Part shown: in pieces, positions 56,233 to 64,000 of the stretch
Layout of the letters: each line of letters opens with the position of its first letter
Position numbering within the stretch: the first letter of the stretch is position 1
Source of the DNA: Amborella trichopoda
Taxonomy: Eukaryota; Streptophyta; Magnoliopsida; Amborellales; Amborellaceae
Reading direction: 5' to 3'
Assembly (NCBI RefSeq): GCF_000471905.2
Contig: NW_006496628.1
Span: 172,384 to 236,383, forward strand
DNA length: 64,000 nt
Program-made: the position numbers and the translations under genes
Notes under the pieces: model-generated
Database searches by the model: none
The model's input: the letters and a program-made list of their open reading frames with translations, nothing else
Told to the model about the DNA's origin: nothing

Positions 56233-56960
56233 CGTTGGAAATATGGCATATCACGTCATTTTATCCCTGGATTTTATTTTCAATAATGGTATAAAAGCCA
56301 TATTGTATAGCATATGTGAAATCCCATGTGTTTGATATGAGGCAATGCCATATACTAGGATCCATTTTGGAGCTTTTATAGGATGTTGCACTGGAGGGAA
56401 AACACAGTGTCAATGGAGGAAAAACCTAGTGATGCGTTTGGATTCCTTGTAAGAATTATTATTTTTTATATTATAGATATACAAAATTATTTAATTTCTA
56501 AATATCTTTTATAAAGTTATAAGAATACTTGGATGACATCCTATTATGAGAGTCATTAGTGCATTAATGACATGTTTAGCTCATTGCATAGGATTAATAG
56601 TTTGGTAACAACTTGTTAATCCTAATTGGTTGTACTTAAGTAAATTAAGGTAGGAGTTACACTTGGATCTCAACTCCTATAGGCCGTGAATGTGAGGATT
56701 ACAAAAAGATGATTCTCTATAAATAGAGATTAACCCCTCAAGTAAAAACCAAAAAACAAGATAGAGAATGATAGAAAATTGGTAAAGGAGATTCACAAAG
56801 AGAACTCTCAAGGTAGCATGTCACCAGATAATTTGGTCTGTAGGTTTTGGTATGGAATTTTAAGTCTCTCGTATGATTTAGGGACAAATCCGAGTAAGTT
56901 GTTTATCATTATTAATTAATTAATTAATATATTTATTGATTTTCATTATTGAGACTAATA
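56233..56960 (+). repeat. 5' LTR of the copia element
   Basis: Aligns along its length with 62948-63654 (shared GGCAATGCCATATACTAGGA, TTTATAGGATGTTGCACT, TTCTCTATAAATA). Its first base pair is CG where the 3' LTR has TG, and its end is AATA where the other has AACA; both are C/T transitions at the conserved LTR ends. CTCTATAAATAGAG (about 56722) is the likely TATA region. A run of TTAAT repeats is at 56910-56932. Confidence 0.93.
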
Positions 56961-57395
56961 ATAGTATTAGAGCAAGGTTGTTGAATCAACTTTCAAATAC
57001 AACTTGTTGGATCATCTTTTCATTTTTGTATTAATATTTTGTTTTACCTATATCATAAAGATCGATACACAGGGAAATTTTTTTGCGTCAAATAAAAAAT
57101 AAAATAAAAATAAATAGGGGCTATTTGTTTTGTCTTTTTTTTTTTTTTTAACTTCTATAGTGATTTGTTTGAAATGCCCATAATAAATTGACATATTCCA
57201 ATTTTTGCTTGTTATCAGGTAAAAAAAGAAAAAAAGAAAAAAAAAGGAAGAGAAAAAAGGTCTTTTATGAGGGCTTTTATCCATTCCATAAAACCAGACC
57301 ATTTTTGTCCATTCCATAAAAACGTTTTTTTTTAATACCCATCAGGTGAAAGAAAAGGGGTAAAACCCCTACACCCTTCTCCTCTCTCTCTCTCT

Positions 57396-57874
57396 NNNNN
57401 NNNNNNNNNNNNNNNNNNNNNNNNNNNNNNNNNNNNNNNNNNNNNNNNNNNNNNNNNNNNNNNNNNNNNNNNNNNNNNNNNNNNNNNNNNNNNNNNNNNN
57501 NNNNNNNNNNNNNNNNNNNNNNNNNNNNNNNNNNNNNNNNNNNNNNNNNNNNNNNNNNNNNNNNNNNNNNNNNNNNNNNNNNNNNNNNNNNNNNNNNNNN
57601 NNNNNNNNNNNNNNNNNNNNNNNNNNNNNNNNNNNNNNNNNNNNNNNNNNNNNNNNNNNNNNNNNNNNNNNNNNNNNNNNNNNNNNNNNNNNNNNNNNNN
57701 NNNNNNNNNNNNNNNNNNNNNNNNNNNNNNNNNNNNNNNNNNNNNNNNNNNNNNNNNNNNNNNNNNNNNNNNNNNNNNNNNNNNNNNNNNNNNNNNNNNN
57801 NNNNNNNNNNNNNNNNNNNNNNNNNNNNNNNNNNNNNNNNNNNNNNNNNNNNNNNNNNNNNNNNNNNNNNNNNN
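57396..57874. other. Assembly gap (479 N) inside CT microsatellite
   Basis: Flanked on both sides by CT dinucleotide runs (57381-57395 and about 57879-57958), so the gap is probably an unresolved microsatellite in the copia leader. The predicted long RERERE ORF across it is an artefact. Confidence 1.
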
Positions 57875-57964
<90 letters not shown>

Positions 57965-58904
57965 TTCCAAAGGAGAGATTTTCTCTTAATATTTTTGGCA
58001 AAGGCTCATTCGAGGTATATTGGGAATCACCAATCAGAAGATTTGCGAGCGGAATGAGGAACAAGAATGGTAAGTTCTATTTCATTTTTTTTTCGTTTTT
58101 TTTCTCTTTAACTGTTTTTTATTTTTATTTTTATTTATTTTATCAATTAGGCATTTTTTTTTTTTTTACGGTTTCATTACGATAATTATGGGTTGCAATA
58201 TGCTGCAAGATTGATATATTTTTTTTCTCAATGGATATGGCTGTCTATTGCCAAAATTGATTTTTTTCTTTAACGGACATACCATCTCTTACCAATTTGT
58301 TTTTCAACTCATATAGCTGCCTCTTGCCAAAATTACTTCTTGGATCATTAGCACATTGTTACGGCTATGTAACGGGTATGTGCTTCGTTCCCTTCTTATT
58401 TTGGTTGCTATGAAGTACTATTAACAGAGCTCATAAACCCTATTGCATTATCAATATATTTCCCCCTTTTGAGATAATAGACTGTCCTCTTCTTTGCTGT
58501 TATCAAAATCTGTAATTCTTTTCTATTTCATTGCTGTTTAGTCCATTTTGTTATTATCATTCATTTTTTTCCCAAATCTAGAGAGATAAAATTATCTACT
58601 GGAACCCTATATGTTGTTGTTTGTTTGTTATTTGGGTATTTACTGATGAGAAGATTTGGAAGAATTATTGATTGAGCTTAGTTCACATCGAGGCTTATTC
58701 AATTCACCGGTTGTTGCATAATTTTTCTTGAGCTCTATTCTTGATTGTCCATACTATTGCCCGGTAAGATCGCAACTACAAACTAGATGTATTTTTTCTT
58801 GGTTTGTATTTTTTTTTATCACTCATGGATCCTACGCTAGAATTGAAGATAGAAGACTCAATGGGCCGAATTATAATACATGCAAATAAAGATTCACTTC
58901 GATT

Positions 58905-59642
58905 TTGGAGCATGAAAATTTAGATTATATTATTGCAACTGTAGTTCCTACTGAGCCCACTGATGCTAGCAATAGAGCTAGAACATCAGCTTATGCTAAT
59001 TGGAAAAAAGAAAATAAGAGGCATATGAACATAATTTTGAGAAATATGGACGATGAATTGTTATTGAGCTTTGATGAATTTAAAAATGCCAAAGATATTT
59101 ATGATGAATTGGAGATACCATTTGAGGTAACTTCAATGAATAATTTAAGAGTTTTGACTCAAGAGTACTATTCTTTTAAGATGAAGCAAAATGACTATCC
59201 GGTTGAACATGTTAGAAAAATGATTTTGTTGGGCAAACAACTTATAAGTGCGGTTTAAGCTTTGAATGGTCAACAACAAGTTTTAACTGTACTGAATAGT
59301 TTGCCTACTTCTTGAGAATCTGCCGTGACTACTTTATCTTTAAACTGTAATGATCTTACGCTTCAAAATCTTGCTCTTGAATTGAAATCTGAAGGGGATC
59401 GTAGATCTTCAAGGGGGGCTGATTCACTTTGCATTGCTCAATCTCAAAACCCTCAAAATGGAGAATTCTCTAACAAAAGGAAACCTTACCAACTTTGAAA
59501 CAATAATAAAAGGCAAAATGTTGAAAATAAAAATAAGAAGCCTATGCACAATGGACCGAAGGGCGCATGTTTCATTTGTAGAAAGATGAGACACTTTAAA
59601 TCCTAATGCCCAAACAAGGGGGCACCCAAGACACCCAACCAA
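58905..59642 (+). pseudogene. copia gag (UBN2-type) with broken zinc knuckle
   Basis: Capsid-like reading with NWKKENKRHMNIILRNM, FKNAKDIYDELE and EYYSFKMKQNDYPVEHVRKM, open from 58905 to 59258, then interrupted by TAA. It continues in frame as QQQVLTVLNSLPTS with TGA where Trp is usual. The CCHC knuckle (59568-59609) keeps C, C, H and C, but has a stop codon between His and the last Cys and Arg in place of the usual Gly. Confidence 0.88.
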
Positions 59643-59699
59643 GGTCGTGACTAATTGTGTGTAGTAGTTGATTGTTTAATAGCTAATGTGTCTATTGAT

Positions 59700-60780
59700 G
59701 ATTGATGGGTGAATTTTGGGGCCATTAAACACATATTCAGGCCTAGAGAGGGCTTTTTGGAACTTAAAGAGCGTAAAATTAGGGAACATGTCATCTATAT
59801 GGGCAATGATTATAAGTCTGATGTATTGGGTATTGACACTTATAAATTAGCTATCTCAAATGGAAACTTCTTACTCATTTCTTATACTCTTTATGCTCAT
59901 TCCATGCATTGTAACTTGCTAACAGTCAGGAGGCTTGATACCAAGGGATATGAAATTCATTTCAAGGATGGGCAAATTTCAATTGGGATTAATATGAAAA
60001 TCATTGTATGGGGGAAAGCTCGAGGGGTTATGTATTTACTTGATAAAATAAATGAAATTTCATCTTCTTCTGCTTACTTGAATATGTGTGATGACGAAAC
60101 TTGTTTTTTGTGGCATATGCGTTTGGGTCATATTAATAAAAATAGAATTTTTAAACTTGTTAATGATGACTTGATTTCTAAAATGACGAACTTAGATTTT
60201 AAAATTTATGAACCATGTTTATCTGGTAAAATGAGTAGAAAACCCTTTGGTAAAGCGACTAGATCTTATGATTTATTATCTATTATTCATTATGATATTT
60301 GTGAGCCACTTAATATAAAAACACATAGCGGTATGAAGTATTTTATTTCATTCATTGATGATTATTCGAGATTTGGTTATATTTATCTGCTTAGCAGAAA
60401 ATCTGATGCACTTGAAATATTCAAACAATTTAAATTAGAAGTTGAAAACCAATGAGATAAAGGAATTAAAATCCTTAGAACGGACTGATGAGGGGAATAT
60501 TGTTCTAATTTATTTGATATTTTTTGTAAAGAAAATGGGATAATACACTATAAGACCATGCCCCACACATCCCAACAAAATGGTGTTGCCGAAAGACGTA
60601 ATCGAACTCTTATGGAAATGGTGCGATCAATGATGAGTCATACTAACTTGTCCTCAATTTTTTTGGGTGAACCATTGCATACTGCTATGTGTATTTTAAA
60701 CCAAGTTTCCTTAAAATCTGTAGAGAAAACACCTAATGAGTTATGAACTAGACGTAAACCTCAAATGGAAGATTTAAAAA
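59700..60780 (+). pseudogene. copia protease-integrase region, decayed
   Basis: The protease site reads WVNFGAIKHIF where the family has a DSGA-type motif, so the catalytic Asp is gone. The pre-integrase block LWHMRLGHINKN keeps its histidines, but the first Cys of the zinc pair is Tyr (YEPCLSGK). The integrase core has DICEPL, FIDDYSRFGYIYLL and, after two stops near 60453 and 60486, the third acidic motif in QQNGVAERRNRTLMEM (60576-60623). The 248-codon ORF 59709-60455 is the longest uninterrupted TE ORF in the window. Confidence 0.88.
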
Positions 60781-61179
60781 TTTAGGGTTGTGATGCACAT
60801 ATACTCATCATGAGCCTAGAGAGATCTAAGTTACAGGCTAAAACTAGAAAATGCTGATTCATAGGGTACTCTGATACTTCTAAGGGTTATAGGTTTTATG
60901 ACCGTGAGACCAAATCTTTGGTTGAATCTAGAGATGCACATTTCTTACAAGAACATATGAAAATAGGCAAACTTTCTCTTATAGATATACATTAATTAGA
61001 TAATAACAATGAAGTAAATGAATACATAGAAAATTTGAACCTAATGTAGGAAACGTTGATAACTACATAGATAGTGGGAGTGATACATTTGAACTTACGA
61101 ATGTAGATGACCGTGAATCTACGAGAAGTTATAGGAACAGAAGAACACCATATCATTTAGAACCATATCAGAGTTTTAT

Positions 61180-62700
61180 TTGCATGGACACTTAGACCAA
61201 TATTATAACTTTAGTTGTCAAGATATTCCTGAACCTTCCAATTATAAAGAAGCCATTAATTCTGATGAATATGATTTTTGGAATAATGTTATGAATGAAG
61301 AAATGGGTTCTATAACTAAAAACCATATATGGGAGTTGGTAGATTTACCTAATGGGAGAAAACCCATTGGTTACAAATGGATATTAAAAAGAAAACTCAA
61401 GGCTGATGGTAGTATAGATAAATATAAAGCACAACTTGTTACTAAAGGGTATAATCAAAGGGAAGGTATAGATTTTGTTGATACTTTTTTTCCAGTAGTA
61501 AGATATCCTTATGTTAGAATTTTGATGTCTATTGTGGCCAACCATGATTTAGAATTGTTTCAATTGGATGTTAAAACTGGATTTCTCAATGGAAATTTAA
61601 ATGAAGAGATATACATGTTACAACTTGAAAGATATATTATAGAAGGCAAAGAAAATAAAGTGTGCAAACTAATTAAATCACTATATGGATTGAAACAATC
61701 TTCTAGACAATGATATTTAAAATTTCATGATGCAATTATGAAACTTGGTTTTGTTTCTAATAAAAGTGATCATTGTATTTATGTTAAGATTAGTGGGAGT
61801 AAGATAATGATATTGTCGTTATATGTGGATTATATTTTGATTGCTGGAAATGACATAGATATGATTAATGAAACAAAATCATGGTTGAAATATAATTTTG
61901 AAATGAAATATATGGGGTTTGCATCATATGTTTTAGGAATTGAAATTACAAGAGATAGATAAAAAAGGATGCTCAGCTTATCTCAAGAGCATTATTTAGA
62001 ATATGTTCTTAGTAGTTTAAAATGAATTTATGCAAGCCGGTCTCCACCCCTATTGATAAAGCAATTAAATTATCCATTGATTGATGTCCTACTAATGATA
62101 ACGATGATATGAGAAATTTTCCATATGCTCAAGCAATTTGGTGCATTAATTATGCTGTGTCATGCACTAGGCCAGTTCTATGTTTTACTGTTGGACTTAT
62201 TAGCATGTATCAAAGAAACCCCAGAATGATATATTGGCAAATAGTAAAAATGATATTAAGATATATACAAGGAACAAAGAAACACAAGTTGCACTATCAA
62301 GGTTCTTCCCTTAGGCCTTAGGGTTACTCTGATGCATATTGGAGTGGTGATTATGATGATAGTAAATCTACTTTGAGTTTCATTTTCACACTTGGTGGAG
62401 GTGTTGTATTATGATGCAGTCAAAAACTAGATTTCGTTGCTTTATCAACTATGGAAGCAGAATATGTAACTTGCAGTTTAGGATCACAAAAGGCTGTTTG
62501 GTTGAGAAATTTCCTCGTGGATTTAAACTTGAAAGGCTTTGAAATGAGGCTATAAGCATGTTATTTGATAATCAGGAAGCCATTGCCATTCTCAAGGATT
62601 AAAAAATAAACTCTAAATCCAAGCACATTCGCAGGAGGTAACACCGTATTCGAGATATAGTGGAATACGGAGATATAATTGCAGGTCCATTAACTAAGGC
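61180..62700 (+). pseudogene. copia reverse transcriptase and RNase H, decayed
   Basis: RT blocks: HIWELVDLPNGRKPIGYKWI, KARLV-like KAQLVTKGYNQREGIDF, LFQLDVKTGFLNGNLNEEIYM, KLIKSLYGLKQSSRQ then TGA for Trp. The catalytic YVDD box at 61822-61833 reads YVDY, so the second Asp is lost. RNase H follows with YSDAYWSGD (62324-62350), DFVALSTMEAEYV (62431-62470), and a C-terminus rich in stops. Enzyme activity is impossible from this copy. Confidence 0.92.
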
Positions 62701-62789
62701 TTTGAGCCAGAAATTTTTTGAGAAACATATAGCAGCTATGGGACTGAAAAAAGTTCAAATGGAAATCCAATAATGGTTTATAAAATTGT

Positions 62790-62945
62790 ATTGGTGGGCA
62801 TATGGAAATCCCATTTGGAAAACATGAGGCAATGTCATATACAAGATGTCAAAGAGCCTTCAGGCTGGGTATATGAAAATCCCATATAGAAAGCATGAGG
62901 CAATGTCATGTACAAGAATTTAAAGGGCCTTCAGGCCAAATGGGA
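62790..62945 (+). repeat. Tandem duplication, about 76-bp unit, before the 3' LTR
   Basis: Two units share GGCATATGGAAATCCCAT or GGTATATGAAAATCCCAT, CATGAGGCAATGTCAT.TACA and GCCTTCAGGC. Part of the unit (CATGAGGCAATG.CATATAC) also occurs inside both LTRs, so the repeat may derive from LTR sequence. Confidence 0.85.
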
Positions 62946-62947
62946 GA

Positions 62948-63654
62948 TGTTAGAAATATGGCATATCATGCCCTTTTATCCCGAGAATTTATTTTTCAAT
63001 AATGGTACAAAAGCCATATTGTATATTATATATAAAATCCCATGTGGTTGACATGAGGCAATGCCATATACTAGGATCCATTTTGGAGCTTTTATAGGAT
63101 GTTGCACTAAAGGGAAAACCCAGTGTCACTAGAGGGAAAACAGTAATTTGTTTGGATTCTTTGTAAGAATTTTTTTTTTATATTATAGATGTATAAAATT
63201 ATTTAATTTCTAAATATCTTTTATCAAGTTGTAGGAATGCTTGGATGAAATCCTATTATGAGAGTCATTAGTGTACTAATGACAGGTTTAACTCATTGCA
63301 TAGGATTAACAGTTTGGTGACAACTTGTTAATTCTAATTAACTGCACTTAAGGAAATTAAGGCATGAGTTACACTTGCATCTCAACTCCTATAGACTATG
63401 AATGTGAGAGTTACAAAAAGATGGTTCTCTATAAATACAGGTTAACCCCTCAAGTAAAAAAAAAAAACAAGATAGAGAATGATGGGAAATTAGTGAAAGA
63501 GATTCACCAAGAGGACTCTCAAGGTAGCTTGTCACTGGATGCCTTGATCTATAGGTTTTGGTATGGAACCTTAAGTCCATTGTGTGATTTAAGGACAGAT
63601 CCGAGTAAATTGTTATTATTATTTATTTATTGATTTTAATTATTGGGACCAACA
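62948..63654 (+). repeat. 3' LTR of the copia element
   Basis: Starts TGTTAGAAATATGG and ends CCAACA, with canonical TG..CA ends. It is slightly shorter than the 5' LTR, with scattered substitutions and small indels, many of them transitions. CTCTATAAATACAG (about 63427) is the likely TATA region. Confidence 0.95.
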
Positions 63655-63659
63655 CTTCT

Positions 63660-64000
63660 TGGACCACAAGTACTTCAAAAGCCAAAAAAAAGGAAAAAAA
63701 AGAGAACAAACCTGCAGATTATGTTCCCTCTTGGCCTATGTGATGTTACATCCAGGCATTCATGGATACACAGAAGGTGACATGTGGGTTCCATAAGCCC
63801 TCTACATCCCAAATGGAACCTATAATGGCTGCCCACTTCAATTCCATGACCACTGTAATGCAATTTCTAGCATAGAGATGGTGGTTGCGGGCACACTTAA
63901 GTCCTCTAACCTCCACAAATACAATTAGTTTTACCCATGTGATAGTGTTTGGGTGCAATTTTGGCAAGTGGAGAATCACACACTTAGGGGCACACCTTTG
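63660..64000. other. Right flank of the copia element
   Basis: No gene recognised; overlapping minus-strand ORFs at 63675-63979 show no family features. Composition is less AT-rich than the retroelement. Confidence 0.35.

Larger units (their letters stand above)
56233..63654 (+). mobile_element. Ty1/copia LTR retrotransposon, near full length, inactive
   Basis: A 7.4-kb element (including a 479-N gap) with two LTRs and a 5-bp target duplication CTTCT (56228-56232 and 63655-63659). Order: 5' LTR, primer-binding site (56961 onward, AGTATTAGAGC, a mutated initiator-Met site), leader with CT repeats and gap, gag, protease, integrase, RT, RNase H, 3' LTR. Integrase before RT is the copia order. 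Every domain carries stop codons or lost catalytic residues. The purine tract before the 3' LTR reads AAATGGGAGA. Many of the stops fall where the family has Trp, Gln or Arg codons, a transition-type decay. Confidence 0.95.

Noticed and set aside
57277..57960. 227-codon ORF of repeated Arg-Glu residues
   Set aside because: It is a CT microsatellite read on the minus strand and runs through an N gap.

Overview
The window is nuclear DNA of a flowering plant. It is AT-rich, with long spliced introns, dense transposable elements, CT/GA and AT microsatellites, and two assembly gaps (N runs at 46862-47285 and 57396-57874). The species cannot be fixed from the sequence; large TE-filled introns would suit a magnoliid or early-diverging eudicot, but that is a guess.

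One intact host gene is recognisable. A complete RECQ4A/BLM-type RecQ helicase gene lies on the minus strand, from the start codon at 35783 to the stop at 3883. I could rebuild it by hand as 25 exons with GT-AG introns and a continuous frame (3,792 nt, 1,263 codons plus stop). It has an N-terminal extension, a DEAH RecQ helicase core, a zinc-binding/RQC region and an HRDC domain. Most introns are 70-290 nt, but four are swollen: intron 8 (2.2 kb), intron 10 (5.1 kb), intron 13 (2.9 kb) and intron 21 (15.4 kb). Intron 21 holds an old hAT copy, an RTE-type LINE fragment, a hAT element with an intact 8-bp target duplication (13413-16856), a second hAT fragment on the other strand, and several tandem repeats. 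Intron 10 holds a 322-bp hAT derivative with a perfect target duplication, another hAT fragment and a short LINE-tail copy.

Upstream of the gene (36200 onward) no complete host gene is recognisable. The region holds several foldback MITEs with 8-10 bp target duplications of Mutator type, AT-rich DNA, RTE LINE remnants, a GGATCC-rich repeat element, and one nearly full-length but dead Ty1/copia retrotransposon (56233-63654) with both LTRs and a 5-bp target duplication. The left edge (1-570) carries a retroelement primer-binding site and a short ORF on the minus strand, probably the 5' part of another copia-like element.

No prokaryotic features, CRISPR arrays, rRNA genes or confident tRNA genes were seen. 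The most interesting items are the size and TE content of the RECQ4A introns, a tandem duplication of a RECQ4A splice donor, a hAT family seen as both long and deletion-derivative copies, a foldback element full of 15-bp palindromes directly 5' of RECQ4A, and a MITE family whose centre is a fast-changing GC-rich minisatellite.
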